64,000 nucleotides of DNA, taken from positions 1,612,001 to 1,676,000 of the forward strand of contig NZ_CP036200.1 of NCBI RefSeq assembly GCF_004295345.1. The letters are read 5' to 3'. Shown one piece after another: positions 9,812-18,771 of this stretch. A program made the position numbers and the translations under genes. This stretch comes from Shewanella maritima. GTDB lineage: Bacteria > Pseudomonadota > Gammaproteobacteria > Enterobacterales > Shewanellaceae. The number at the start of each line of letters is the position of its first letter. Position 1 is the stretch's first letter. The notes under the pieces were generated by a model. The model ran no database searches. It was not told the DNA's origin and saw only the letters and a program-made list of their open reading frames with translations.

Positions 9812-10462
9812 TTACTCATCAGCTTTTTTTGGCAAATATTCAGGCATATAACAGCGCAAATAAGCAATGGCAGCGCGCTTAGCTTCTTCAGCCATATAGT
9901 CAGTGATCTCATTATGTTTATTAACCGACAACATAAACATAAGGTCAATAATTTCAACAGTATGGAAGAAGACCTTCTCTTGATTAGCGAACGGCATCAT
10001 CACAAAATGCTCATTTAGCGCTTCCATCACACTGCGACCAATCTCCTCGTCATTCTCGCGGTCACTAAACTTGATTTCCGCAGGAGTTTTACCACCAATC
10101 AATAGCTGCTCGTAAGCACGATTTTCCTTATACAAAGCAACTGCCCTATCTACACAAGCGCGAATAATTGCTTGCCAATTATCTTCAGGCTTTAGGGAGA
10201 ATGGCTGAAAAACAGCTTCCATAATCTGTTGTTCAAACTGCTTAGAGATCTCAGCTAATAAATTGTTTACTTTAGGAAAAAAATGATAAACCGAGCCAAT
10301 TGGGATATCAGATGCCTTTGCCACATCAGCCAATGACAACTGCTCTACGGGCTTGGTGGCCAACAGCTCTTTACCGGCGTTAACCAATATCGAGCGCCTA
10401 ACATCACCTCGAGCCTGCGAACTAGACTTACGTTTTCTAGTAGTTACTTTTTGCTTTTCCAC
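9812..10462 (-). CDS. TetR/AcrR-family transcriptional regulator
   Basis: 216 residues. A basic N-terminus (KRKSSSQARGDVRR) is followed by the TetR helix-turn-helix at about residues 41-66 (LSLADVAKASDIPIGSVYHFF). The helical C-terminal domain would bind a ligand that cannot be inferred. It starts at GTG with GAGGA 8 bases upstream. The gene faces a short exported ORF across about 200 bases that contain a perfect inverted repeat, the likely operator. A TetR of this arrangement normally represses the divergent gene and often itself; here the divergent gene is only a remnant. Confidence 0.9.
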   Translation of the reverse strand: MEKQKVTTRKRKSSSQARGDVRRSILVNAGKELLATKPVEQLSLADVAKASDIPIGSVYHFFPKVNNLLAEISKQFEQQIMEAVFQPFSLKPEDNWQAIIRACVDRAVALYKENRAYEQLLIGGKTPAEIKFSDRENDEEIGRSVMEALNEHFVMMPFANQEKVFFHTVEIIDLMFMLSVNKHNEITDYMAEEAKRAAIAYLRCYMPEYLPKKADE

Positions 10463-10492
10463 AGTTTTTTCCTCATCCGTTATCTTTTTAGT

Positions 10493-10511
10493 TTACTCAT
10501 TTGATGAGTAA
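10493..10511. promoter_or_regulatory. Candidate TetR operator (19-bp palindrome)
   Basis: TTACTCAT-TTG-ATGAGTAA is a perfect 8+3+8 inverted repeat, 31 bases upstream of the TetR start codon and 36 bases upstream of the -35 box of the divergent promoter. Position and symmetry fit autoregulation by the TetR protein. Confidence 0.6.
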
Positions 10512-10546
10512 TCTCAAAAATAAATTCGAATTAATTGCATTTATAT

Positions 10547-10576
10547 TTGACAACTGCTAAGAACCAAACCTATAAC
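10547..10576 (+). promoter_or_regulatory. Sigma-70 promoter of the truncated divergent ORF
   Basis: A perfect -35 box TTGACA (10547-10552), an 18-base spacer and -10 box TATAAC (10571-10576). It points at the ORF starting at 10669, leaving a leader of roughly 85 bases. Confidence 0.6.
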
Positions 10577-10668
10577 AATAAATATAAATCAAATTAATTT
10601 GAGTTAAGGTTCCGTAAAATTTAGCTGTATTTAAGGATAGAAAAACAACAAGACCGAGGAACACACCG

Positions 10669-10827
10669 ATGAGACCGACATATCTCGCGCTCGCAATTGC
10701 ATCGACGCTGGCTGTTTCAGCAAATTCTCAAGCTATAGCTTCAGCGTTACGCTGTACTCGAGGGGCAATTTATAACTGGCTAATTGCTCAATTTAGAAAA
10801 TTAACCTTCATAAAATTAGCTACTTAG
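10669..10827 (+). pseudogene. Truncated remnant of an exported-protein gene
   Basis: A 52-codon ORF with full expression signals: the promoter at 10547-10576, and SD GAGGAA 8 bases before the ATG. The first about 24 residues are a good signal peptide (MRPTYLALAIASTLAVSANS, then QAIA), followed by about 28 residues (SALRCTRGAIYNWLIAQFRK...) with no exported-domain character and an early stop. The simplest reading is that an internal deletion removed the body of an exported protein formerly controlled by the divergent TetR regulator. It could instead be a genuine small secreted peptide. The original family is not identifiable. Confidence 0.45.
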
Positions 10828-10847
10828 CGGTTTACTCTGACCCGATT

Positions 10848-11252
10848 TTAAGCTTTTTGGGCGAAATATCCGATGAAGATACCTAAGATTAACCCTTCGG
10901 CAGCAAACCAATAAGGTGAAGATAGCAGTCCATCGGTTGAAAACATGGCGTACATCAACTGCTGCATTTGCTCGTAGATAAATAATGTGAGCACAAAGTT
11001 AAGCCACAAGCCCATAATCCCTGAGACTAAATACCAGGGCAGTTTGATGTTAAGTAACGGGTGATAATCGAAAATACTCGCAAGACCGATAATGCCGCCA
11101 AAACTGGTATACCACAGCAGCATCGCCCATTGAAAACGGGTATCGATATCAGCCTGCATAACTGGTAGTAAAAAGAAACCTGTCAAACCAAGCACAAAGC
11201 CAATAGCTTTACCCACGGCGCAGCGCTTAAATACACTTTGCATGTCTAACAT
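10848..11252 (-). CDS. Small integral membrane protein, unknown function
   Basis: 134 residues with four predicted membrane spans (GKAIGFVLGLTGFFLLPV, WAMLLWYTSFGGIIGLASIF, YLVSGIMGLWLNFVLTLFIY and WFAAEGLILGIFIGYF). No family recognised. The start is placed at ATG 11252 (MLDMQSVFKR) because GAGG lies 5 bases upstream; the GTG at 11258 overlaps that SD. The 3' end abuts the remnant ORF at 10669-10827, which runs toward it. Confidence 0.72.
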   Translation of the reverse strand: MLDMQSVFKRCAVGKAIGFVLGLTGFFLLPVMQADIDTRFQWAMLLWYTSFGGIIGLASIFDYHPLLNIKLPWYLVSGIMGLWLNFVLTLFIYEQMQQLMYAMFSTDGLLSSPYWFAAEGLILGIFIGYFAQKA

Positions 11253-11385
11253 ACACACCTCACTTAAGCTGCAAAATCAGCAATAATGGTTGGCTTATAC
11301 TAGTGTAATCATTATTGCGTGGTACAAATGTGACCTTGGAGCCAATTTGGTTAGATTGCAACCAGCGCTATCCACTCACTACTTT

Positions 11386-12000
11386 TTAGGATTCAGCTTC
11401 AAGCATTAAAAGCAGCATGCCTTGCTCTGCTTCAAAACCAAAATCAATGGGATCGATTTGCTTAAAACCGTTACGTTCGAGTACCTTTATCGAGCCAGTA
11501 TTATGCTCAGCCACCCAGGCTAATAGTGGTCTGGGGCTATGCTGATGCAAAAAGGTATTGAGTGCACGAGTTGCGATACCTTTACCCCAAAACTCTCGTC
11601 CAATCCAGTAACCGGTGTAATGCTCACTCGCCAGTTGCAGCTTTTGCCCAGCTATCATTGGTGAGCCGACTTCAATGGGTACTTGCCAACTCACGATATT
11701 ACCTACGAGTTGCCAATGTGGGAGCACTTCACTTTTGCTAACCTGCTCAGGGCTGGCGTCTCGCTCAGGGCTGCCACCTTGTTTAAAGCTTGTTTCACCT
11801 AGCTCAGGGCTGTCAGACTTAATCCAGATACTTCTAGCAACGGCCAATTCGCTGCCAAGCACTTTAGTTCGCCAATGCTCAAAAAAGGCTTGCCGCTCTC
11901 GGCTTGGGAAATCAGCCATCTTGCAAGCCTCTGGATCTTGTTGATGCTGGTAAAACACAGCGAGATCTTGCTCTGTCACTTCGGCTAACTTTATTCTCAT
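11386..12000 (-). CDS. GNAT-family N-acetyltransferase (RimJ/RimL-like) with repeat insert
   Basis: 204 residues. The C-terminal half has the acetyl-CoA-binding pattern YWIGREFWGKGIATRALN and the NTGSIKVLERNGF segment of RimJ/RimL-type acetyltransferases. The N-terminal half contains an unusual hydrophilic insert (about residues 60-93) rich in SPE motifs (SDSPELGETS, GGSPERDASPEQ), encoded by three copies of an 11-base repeat. The substrate (protein N-terminus, antibiotic or small amine) cannot be inferred. SD-like GGGAAAG precedes the ATG. The penicillin-binding protein gene lies 37 bases upstream on the same strand, so co-transcription is likely. Confidence 0.85.
   Translation of the reverse strand: MRIKLAEVTEQDLAVFYQHQQDPEACKMADFPSRERQAFFEHWRTKVLGSELAVARSIWIKSDSPELGETSFKQGGSPERDASPEQVSKSEVLPHWQLVGNIVSWQVPIEVGSPMIAGQKLQLASEHYTGYWIGREFWGKGIATRALNTFLHQHSPRPLLAWVAEHNTGSIKVLERNGFKQIDPIDFGFEAEQGMLLLMLEAES
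11749..11813. repeat. Three copies of an 11-base repeat inside the GNAT gene
   Basis: GCTCAGGGCTG occurs three times within about 65 bases (near 11749, 11767 and 11802) and encodes the repeated Ser-Pro-Glu residues of the insert. It suggests local slippage or duplication expansion. Confidence 0.6.
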
Positions 12001-12037
12001 GCTCTTTCCCTAAACAATTGATCAATTTATATATTGG

Positions 12038-15000
12038 CTAAGCTTTATTTTGCGCTAAGTCTGGCAGACACATGGCCTCGGGCCTTTTAATATAAGGCGC
12101 TAGCATAGGTAGCAAACCATTAAGTACTTGCAATGGTAGCGACGAAGTAAACCGATAACTATCAGCCTGTCGCCCTGGCACGTATGCCGTTATCGTGCCG
12201 TAAAAGCTATCGCCAATGTAAAACACAAAAGTAGCAGTACGGTTGATTGCAACTGAGCTTAGTTTACGCCCTGCTTTAACCTCAGTGACGATGCGATTAT
12301 CGCCAGTACCCGTTTTGCCGCCAATCTTCATATTAGGTAAATATTGCTTGGCCTTGGTGCTTAATCTAATTGCCGTGCCCTGATTAACAACGTTCGCCAA
12401 AGCCTTTTTAAGCACACTGGCAACTTCACGATGCAGCACTTGCTCAGCATAGCCATCATCTGCACTGTCGCCTACGTTTGGGTTTAGCTTAACCTCATAG
12501 GGTGTATCTTCTGCAAAGTGCAGCTGAGACACCTTAAGCCTAGGCAAGCGCTTGCCCTGATTTTGAATAATCCCCATCAGCTCAGCCAGAGCTGCAGGGC
12601 GATCGCCCGAACTGCCAAGCGCTGATGCTAAAGATGGCACCAAATAGTCAAACGGATAGCCCCACTTTTCCCACCTTTGATGAATAGATAAAAATGCATC
12701 CACCTCTAGCATCACCTTGATGCGTACATCACGAGCATTTTGATGGCGAGTTTTAAATAACCAGCGATACACAGCTAACAACTGATCTTGCGACTGCTGT
12801 TTCAAATCAGTCAATGATACCTGCAGCCCTGCATCATCAGCCTGATTCAGCTGCTTGATAACCCACAGCTCTAATGGGTGTACTCGTGCCAAGTACCCCT
12901 GATTTGCTAGGCTAAATTTCGACTCACCGTATTTCATATATAAGCGATTAACTTGCTTATCAGATAACGGTTTGGCTATACGACTAGTTAAAAAGGCTTT
13001 GAGTTCACGTCCGCTGGCTTGAGGTTGTAAGTAACGAAATGCCGCAGCGAGCCTGTCTGTATTATTAGGTAAGGCTTGATAAAAGTTCTGTAGTCTTTGA
13101 CGCGGATTTTGCTTGTGGTATTTACGATAAAAACGACTTACAAATTGACCGCCCTCACGACGAGCATAGGCACGTAAATACTGCTCACGATTTGGGTCAC
13201 TATCGTTATGCAGCAGCTGCGCGACACTGCCGTGATAGTTATAGCTACTGCTGTAACTCACAATATCTTGCATTAAACGTACAAAAGGTAAGTTTATAGA
13301 GCCTTGCAGCGCCTCATACAAAGTGGGGGTTAATGCATCTTCCTTGGTGCTAAAGTTACTAAATACATGCTGAGCACCACCGGTGAAGAACACCTGCTCA
13401 GGTGAAGCAGAGTAAGTCCTCATTAACGCGGCATCGAGCATACGTGCAAGGTTTCTATCTCGAGTGCGAATTAAATAATCCACCACCCAACGGGTAATAT
13501 TATCGCCTTGCTCAACATCTACCTTGTTGAGATCGGCAACCGTCATCTTAATAAACCGCTGTTGCAGCTCTGCAACAATATCAAGATAAGTCACCAGCAC
13601 CCTGAGCTTGGCAGTTGAGCCAAGCTCAAGTTTACTGCCTTCATTAATATCGAATGGCTGCGGATTATTATCAGTTTGTACCCGGAGCAGGTTTTGCTGC
13701 TCTTGAGTCTGATACAAGGTAAGGCTGTAAATAACTCCCTCAAGCTGCTCAGCGCTTAATAAGTGCCTGCCAATGATGCCTTCACGTTTGGCATTGTCGA
13801 GTTTCGACAAACCATGTAAGTAATCACTCACCTGCTGTTGCAGATGCTGATTAAAAGTACTGTTGATTGATAAATCAAAACGGTCAAGCTGGAATAAATC
13901 TACGCCTAACTTTTGCGCCGTATCAATGCGCACGGCATTGACGCCCTTAGTCTCTCTTGAAGCTGTATTTTCTCGAGACTGAGCAGAATGAAAACCGCGA
14001 GAAACAAACGCTAACTTGCTATCCATTGCTGCAGCAATCAAGGCGGTTTCGGCAATGCTAAATTGCTGCATCAAACGTAAGTGACTATCCACCAACGCTT
14101 CCAGATCTTGCCGTCCTTTCAGCAAGTAATATGACGGCCTGCGCTGGGCAATCATCAAGGCTACCACTTGCCGATACGCCAACCCTCTGGCGCTGGCATT
14201 ATCTTGCGTATGGGGTTGTTGCAGCAGTTGATTCACGCTAGCTAAAGACGCACCAAACCAGGCTTTAAGGCCATCGCCTATACCATTAACTTCACCAAAG
14301 CCTGGCGCAGATGACAGCGGCACAGTATTTAAATAATCTTTTACCAGCTTACGTCTGGCTTCATACGTTAGCTCACTGTCGTGATATACCCGCACCATGG
14401 CTGAGCTGATTTGAATCAGTTTGTCTTTAATCGAGCGAGTTAAACCATCGCGAGAATGTCTGAACTTTTCTATTTGGGTAGCAAGGGTGCTGCCACCACC
14501 TTTGATTGCATCGATACCTGCTGCCGAGGTTATCTGCCCTAACGTCGCCTTAGCTAAACGCGGCCAATCCACTACAGGGTTATGGTAATGACTTGCCCCC
14601 ATTAACTCACGATTTTCAATAAACAATAAGCTAGCGGCAATGGCATCAGGAATATCATCAACCTTGGTATACACCTGCTGCGGGTACTGAAAATGAAACT
14701 GAGGCTGCGCCCGGCAATCAAGTACGCTCAAGCCAGACTGAGTTTTCTCTTTATAAGGCGGGAATAAGCCTAGACGACTGTATTGCAATAACTGCGGAGA
14801 AAACTGTGCCTGCTCGGATATCTGATAACCCTTTGCCAACAACTTAGGCAGCATTTGGGGTAAGTCAACATAGCCCATGCGCTTATCAAACGGGCCACTT
14901 GTTGGGTAGACGGTTAAAGGCGTAGGTTGTGGTTTAACTTGATAGACCAAACGCTCAGAATACTGGTGCAATAATTTGGCTTGATAAAACGATGACTCAA

Positions 15001-15292
15001 CTTCAACAGCCAACAAATAGCCAAGTGCCAGCACCATTAAACTCAGCAGTAAGCCAAGTTTACTTCGCCTAGGCTTTGCTGCCGGTTTTGGTGCTGTTTT
15101 TGGTGCAGAGGGCGCAGCTCCTTTGCGCTTGCCAGCAGTGCTAATTCGCTCTGGGCGATAGTTATCAAACTTGCTGTTAGTACAAGGCTGAACATCTTGC
15201 TCGTTTCTAACAGGCGAATTAGTATCTGAACTGCTCGCACTTGAACGATGAGTGCCAGAACGTTGGCCAGGTTGTGGCAATTTCCACTCCAT
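12038..15292 (-). CDS. Bifunctional class A penicillin-binding protein (GT51 plus transpeptidase)
   Basis: 1084 residues, long for the family. Order: a Ser/Pro/Lys-rich cytoplasmic tail (1-77), a membrane anchor (78-96), the GT51 glycosyltransferase (about 200-350; FIENRE with catalytic Glu226, GGGSTLATQIEKF 265-277), then a transpeptidase with SxxK as STAK (Ser559-Lys562) and KTGTG at 993-997. The stretch between SxxK and KTG is over 400 residues, longer than in PBP1A/1B, so it carries an inserted region. It polymerises and cross-links peptidoglycan at the periplasmic face. No strong SD is seen before the ATG. Its paralog assignment (mrcA/mrcB/pbpC) is uncertain, so no symbol is given. Confidence 0.87.
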   Translation of the reverse strand: MEWKLPQPGQRSGTHRSSASSSDTNSPVRNEQDVQPCTNSKFDNYRPERISTAGKRKGAAPSAPKTAPKPAAKPRRSKLGLLLSLMVLALGYLLAVEVESSFYQAKLLHQYSERLVYQVKPQPTPLTVYPTSGPFDKRMGYVDLPQMLPKLLAKGYQISEQAQFSPQLLQYSRLGLFPPYKEKTQSGLSVLDCRAQPQFHFQYPQQVYTKVDDIPDAIAASLLFIENRELMGASHYHNPVVDWPRLAKATLGQITSAAGIDAIKGGGSTLATQIEKFRHSRDGLTRSIKDKLIQISSAMVRVYHDSELTYEARRKLVKDYLNTVPLSSAPGFGEVNGIGDGLKAWFGASLASVNQLLQQPHTQDNASARGLAYRQVVALMIAQRRPSYYLLKGRQDLEALVDSHLRLMQQFSIAETALIAAAMDSKLAFVSRGFHSAQSRENTASRETKGVNAVRIDTAQKLGVDLFQLDRFDLSINSTFNQHLQQQVSDYLHGLSKLDNAKREGIIGRHLLSAEQLEGVIYSLTLYQTQEQQNLLRVQTDNNPQPFDINEGSKLELGSTAKLRVLVTYLDIVAELQQRFIKMTVADLNKVDVEQGDNITRWVVDYLIRTRDRNLARMLDAALMRTYSASPEQVFFTGGAQHVFSNFSTKEDALTPTLYEALQGSINLPFVRLMQDIVSYSSSYNYHGSVAQLLHNDSDPNREQYLRAYARREGGQFVSRFYRKYHKQNPRQRLQNFYQALPNNTDRLAAAFRYLQPQASGRELKAFLTSRIAKPLSDKQVNRLYMKYGESKFSLANQGYLARVHPLELWVIKQLNQADDAGLQVSLTDLKQQSQDQLLAVYRWLFKTRHQNARDVRIKVMLEVDAFLSIHQRWEKWGYPFDYLVPSLASALGSSGDRPAALAELMGIIQNQGKRLPRLKVSQLHFAEDTPYEVKLNPNVGDSADDGYAEQVLHREVASVLKKALANVVNQGTAIRLSTKAKQYLPNMKIGGKTGTGDNRIVTEVKAGRKLSSVAINRTATFVFYIGDSFYGTITAYVPGRQADSYRFTSSLPLQVLNGLLPMLAPYIKRPEAMCLPDLAQNKA

Positions 15293-15406
15293 TGGTAATG
15301 ATCAAACTAGCGCATATTAGCAGATGCACGTATAGCTTACAGTGCTAATACGCTTTACTATGACATCATCGATAAATTTCAACTACATAGGAACTAGGCC
15401 ATTAGC

Positions 15407-16324
15407 ATGCCAATTAGCGCGGCAGAGAACGCGGAAATGTCATCTAGCCAACTTTATCTTGGTCTTCCTATGTGGTCCCATAGCCACTGGCAACACAGTG
15501 TTTATCAACAGTGCCAACAAAGCGAGCGCTTAGCTCGTTACGCCCAAGTTTTTAATACCGTTGAGGGCAATACTACGTTTTACGCTACGCCATCCCTAAA
15601 CACAGTCAATAACTGGGCAAGCGCCACAGACGACAACTTTAGATTTACTTTCAAGTTGCCCAAGTCGATTACTCATGAGCACAAGCTCCATAACTGTCAG
15701 CAGGCATTAGCGGAGTTTTTTAACGTAATGGCTAAGCTGCATGAAAAAGTCGGCGTGTGGAAAATTCAGCTACCCAGTAAATTTGGCCCTAGAGATTTAC
15801 CGATACTGAACAACTTTCTCACTCAGCTACCTGCAGATATGCAATTTGGCGTTGAAGTCAGGCATCGTGAGTTTTTCGCAAAGGGTGAAGCCGAAAAACA
15901 GCTTAATCGCATGTTAATTGAGCATAACTGCAACCGCATTATTATGGATACCCGCGCAGTATTTGCTGCCCCTCCAACCACAGCCGCAATCATTGATGCC
16001 CATGAAAAAAAACCGAAAGTGCCAGTGCACCCCATCGCAACTGCCGAAAACCCGATTATCCGTTTTGTTGGTGAGCACGATTTAGATAAAAACCAGCACT
16101 ATTTCAATAACTGGCTCACACAAATACCTAAGTGGTTAGCCCAAGGGAAACAGCCTTATTTGTTTATTCATACCCCTGACAATGACTTTGCTCCAGAGCA
16201 GGCAGTCGATTTTTATCAGCAGCTTCGAGCTAAACTCAGCAACATGGGACTGCCAACACTTGCAAATATCGAACTGCCACAGACCAACGATGCTAGTCAG
16301 GATCAACTCGACTTAGGCTTTTAA
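15407..16324 (+). CDS. DUF72 (YecE-like) family protein
   Basis: 305 residues with the DUF72 TIM-barrel-like pattern: an N-terminal YLGLPMWSHSHW, NTVEGNTTFYATPS, FRFTFKLPKSITHEHKL, PSKFGPRD and FGVEVRHREFF. The function of the family is unknown. The start could be ATG 15407, with AGGAAC about 12 bases upstream, or ATG 15437 (MSSSQLYLGL), which fits the family start better but has only a weak SD. The gene is divergent from the penicillin-binding protein gene. Confidence 0.88.
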   Translation: MPISAAENAEMSSSQLYLGLPMWSHSHWQHSVYQQCQQSERLARYAQVFNTVEGNTTFYATPSLNTVNNWASATDDNFRFTFKLPKSITHEHKLHNCQQALAEFFNVMAKLHEKVGVWKIQLPSKFGPRDLPILNNFLTQLPADMQFGVEVRHREFFAKGEAEKQLNRMLIEHNCNRIIMDTRAVFAAPPTTAAIIDAHEKKPKVPVHPIATAENPIIRFVGEHDLDKNQHYFNNWLTQIPKWLAQGKQPYLFIHTPDNDFAPEQAVDFYQQLRAKLSNMGLPTLANIELPQTNDASQDQLDLGF

Positions 16325-16440
16325 GCTCAAGCTATCCCTACAAAGGCGCCTATATGCTAAACTAGCGCGGCTTTTTACAGGCGATTTGTTCCCAACTTTA
16401 AATTACCTATTTCCAATTAAAGAGTTTCAAGGATTTTATT

Positions 16441-17385
16441 GTGACTGACTCAGGCATGCGCTTAAACAAATACATTAGTGACAGCGGTATCTGCTCACGT
16501 CGTGAAGCTGACCGCTTTATCGAGCAAGGCAATGTGTTCATTAACGGCAAGCGTGCCAAGGTTGGCGATCAGGTTGAGTTAGGCGACAAAGTAAAAGTGA
16601 ACGGCCAGGATATTGAACCACGTGATGCTGAAGACTTAGTGTTCATCGCGCTGAATAAACCCGTTGGCATTGTCAGCACCACAGAAGGCACAGAGCGCGA
16701 CAACATTGTCGACTTTGTTAACCACTCAAGCCGTATCTTCCCAATCGGTCGTTTAGATAAAGACTCACAAGGTTTGATCTTTTTAACCAATAATGGCGAT
16801 CTGGTAAATAAGATCCTCCGCGCGGGCAATAATCACGACAAAGAGTATGTAGTCACAGTTAACAAGCCTATTACCGATGACTTTATCAAGGGCATGGCTG
16901 GCGGCGTGCCAATTCTTGGTGTGATGACCAAAAAATGTAAGGTCGAGAAAGTCAGCAATAACGCCTTTAAGATTGTGCTGGTGCAAGGGCTAAACCGTCA
17001 GATCCGCCGCATGGCAGAGCACTTTGGTTATCAAGTGACTAAGCTTGAGCGCCAGCAAATTATGAATGTGTCGCTAAAAGGCTTACCAGTAGGCGAATGG
17101 CGCGATCTCACCAAAGAAGAGCTAGACACCTTATTCGGCATGCTAAAAAACTCATCATCTGAAGATAAAAAAGCTACACCAAAGAAAAAGCCTAAGCCAA
17201 AACCGAAAGTCGCCTCACTAAAAGGCAAAATTGAAGGCCCAGAGCACTTTATGCAAAACCATGGAGGAAAATCAAAACGCTCAGGTGGCGCAAGCAAGAG
17301 CAAAGGTGGAGCGGGTAAAAATAAAGCTGGCGGCAACCGAGGTAAAAGTGGCGGTCAATCACGTGCGCCTCGCAGAGGGCGCTAG
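16441..17385 (+). CDS. rluF: 23S rRNA pseudouridine(2604) synthase RluF
   Basis: 314 residues. An S4 RNA-binding domain (about 5-60; [20 protein letters not shown]) is followed by a RsuA/RluB/E/F-type synthase domain with catalytic Asp106 in [10 protein letters not shown] and the [12 protein letters not shown] motif. It closely follows E. coli RluF by eye, including [14 protein letters not shown] and GVPILG segments, and would isomerise U2604 (and U2605-type sites) of 23S rRNA. The C-terminal 70 residues are a basic, Gly/Lys/Ser-rich disordered tail ([21 protein letters not shown]), longer than in E. coli. It starts at GTG. Confidence 0.93.
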   Translation: MTDSGMRLNKYISDSGICSRREADRFIEQGNVFINGKRAKVGDQVELGDKVKVNGQDIEPRDAEDLVFIALNKPVGIVSTTEGTERDNIVDFVNHSSRIFPIGRLDKDSQGLIFLTNNGDLVNKILRAGNNHDKEYVVTVNKPITDDFIKGMAGGVPILGVMTKKCKVEKVSNNAFKIVLVQGLNRQIRRMAEHFGYQVTKLERQQIMNVSLKGLPVGEWRDLTKEELDTLFGMLKNSSSEDKKATPKKKPKPKPKVASLKGKIEGPEHFMQNHGGKSKRSGGASKSKGGAGKNKAGGNRGKSGGQSRAPRRGR

Positions 17386-17928
17386 CAAGCATTACGCGCA
17401 CCACTGCTAAAGCTCGATTTAAACACCTAGAAAAATTTAGGGGAAGTTTGCAATAGCAAATAAGCTATTGGTTTTGATAGTTCAAGCTTGCCCTAACATT
17501 CTCGCCCTGACAGCTCTGCCATGAGCATCTAGATACATCAAAAATAAACGGACTAGAAGCGATTTATTACTTTAAGATTCAACACCATAAGTTGTTAATT
17601 CTAAGCAACTAGTTAGCTTAGAATTAAGTCATACGAAAGAATTAAATCTGCTATTTGAGTAAGTTGATCCAGCAATCATCGCATTATTGATACCTAATAT
17701 CATTTGTTTTAAACTCTGCAATATCATCGCCTAAACATTTGTTATTCATAGATAAATAATACCCTACCAACTCAGTCAGCTTCCAAAACTAAATCTCACC
17801 AGAATAGACATATGTGTAAACCTATGAAATTAAAGCTTCAACTCTAACGAAACATCCTGTAACATTTAGCGTATATAGTGAATTATCCCTATAGATAACA
17901 ACAATATGTTTAAAACAAGGAAAGTTAA
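17386..17928. other. AT-rich intergenic region with two inverted repeats
   Basis: 543 bases with no ORF. It holds a weak hairpin just after rluF (CAATAGC 17451-17457 / GCTATTG 17464-17470, followed by GGTTTTGAT) and the strong palindrome at 17595-17627 listed below. The rest is AT-rich and presumably contains the promoter of the LuxR-type gene. Confidence 0.6.
17595..17627. repeat. Perfect 12-bp inverted repeat upstream of the LuxR-type gene
   Basis: TTAATTCTAAGC (17595-17606) pairs perfectly with GCTTAGAATTAA (17616-17627); the 9-base centre AACTAGTTA contains a further palindrome. There is no T run, so it is not an obvious terminator. It lies about 300 bases upstream of the regulator gene. 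Confidence 0.6.
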
Positions 17929-18564
17929 ATGTTAGATAAGCAGATGCTGCTCGTCGACTTACCCGATGAGTTAATCCAGCAGTTTTCTCATATCGCAAAG
18001 TTGCTCGGTTTTGCCATTAACACTGTTGGACGCAGTATGGTAAGCCATTACGTAGAGCAATTTTCAAATGCAGGCTCAACCGCCATCATTATCCGCTATA
18101 TTCAGCCGGAGCAGGTTGAACTAAGTCGCCTCACGACTAATGCGATAAACAAGCAATATCACCTTGCAGTCTCTTCTAAACTCACCACAGAATTAGAGTT
18201 AAGTCTGATTGCTTCAGGCTTTAACGGTGCAGTGTCAGCTGATGCTAATGCTGTAGAGTTGCTCCAAGCTGCTAACACGTTATTAGATGAGCATATTCAC
18301 TATTCTCAAGCAGCTACATCACGCTACGTGTTGCAAAATAAACGCGTACCTTCTTATCAAAATAGTACCAAGCTTTTAGCGCTGACCACACCAAAAGAGC
18401 AACAAGTGTTGAGCCTAATTTGGAGCGGGCTGACCAATGAACAAATGGCATCAAAGCTTGGGATCTCAATCAACACAGTCAAAATGCATATTCAAAATAT
18501 CTATAAGAAAACCAACATCAAAAGTCGCGGTCAGTTATTTGCGCTGACATCTGATCACGGCTAA
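17929..18564 (+). CDS. LuxR-family transcriptional regulator (CsgD/VpsT-like)
   Basis: 211 residues. The C-terminal LuxR helix-turn-helix (about 152-208) reads LTTPKEQQVLSLIWSGLTNE followed by MASKLGISINTVKMHIQNIY, with the KTNIKSR end. The N-terminal domain resembles a receiver in secondary-structure pattern but has no phospho-accepting Asp (the beta-3 strand reads TAIIIRYIQ), as in CsgD/VpsT-type regulators that are controlled by other signals. The segment at about 125-134 (YSQAATSRYV) sits where VpsT has its c-di-GMP motif but lacks the Trp. SD AAGGAAAG before the ATG. Target genes unknown. Confidence 0.85.
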   Translation: MLDKQMLLVDLPDELIQQFSHIAKLLGFAINTVGRSMVSHYVEQFSNAGSTAIIIRYIQPEQVELSRLTTNAINKQYHLAVSSKLTTELELSLIASGFNGAVSADANAVELLQAANTLLDEHIHYSQAATSRYVLQNKRVPSYQNSTKLLALTTPKEQQVLSLIWSGLTNEQMASKLGISINTVKMHIQNIYKKTNIKSRGQLFALTSDHG

Positions 18565-18664
18565 TAAACTTTGGCGATTATTACACTTGATAGTCAATTT
18601 TTGCCTAACGTTTTATAAGTACCATTCTCAATGCAGGTCCAGTCAAATTTGACTTGAGTAAAAT

Positions 18665-18696
18665 AAAAAAACCACCTACAACCGGGTGGTTTTTTC
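18665..18696 (+). terminator. Intrinsic terminator after the LuxR-type gene
   Basis: The stem AACCACC / GGTGGTT has a short loop and is flanked by A and T runs (TTTTTT). It may also serve the minus-strand gene ending at 18772. Confidence 0.85.
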
Positions 18697-18771
18697 GTTC
18701 ATGCCGATTCAAAGCAGCTTTGTCTTGACTGCCTTTAACCTCGGTTTTCAATATTAAGTTAAGCTTAGATT

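Noticed and set aside
15342..15533. 63-codon plus-strand ORF at the DUF72 start
   Set aside because: It overlaps the better supported DUF72 gene in another frame and shows no family pattern.
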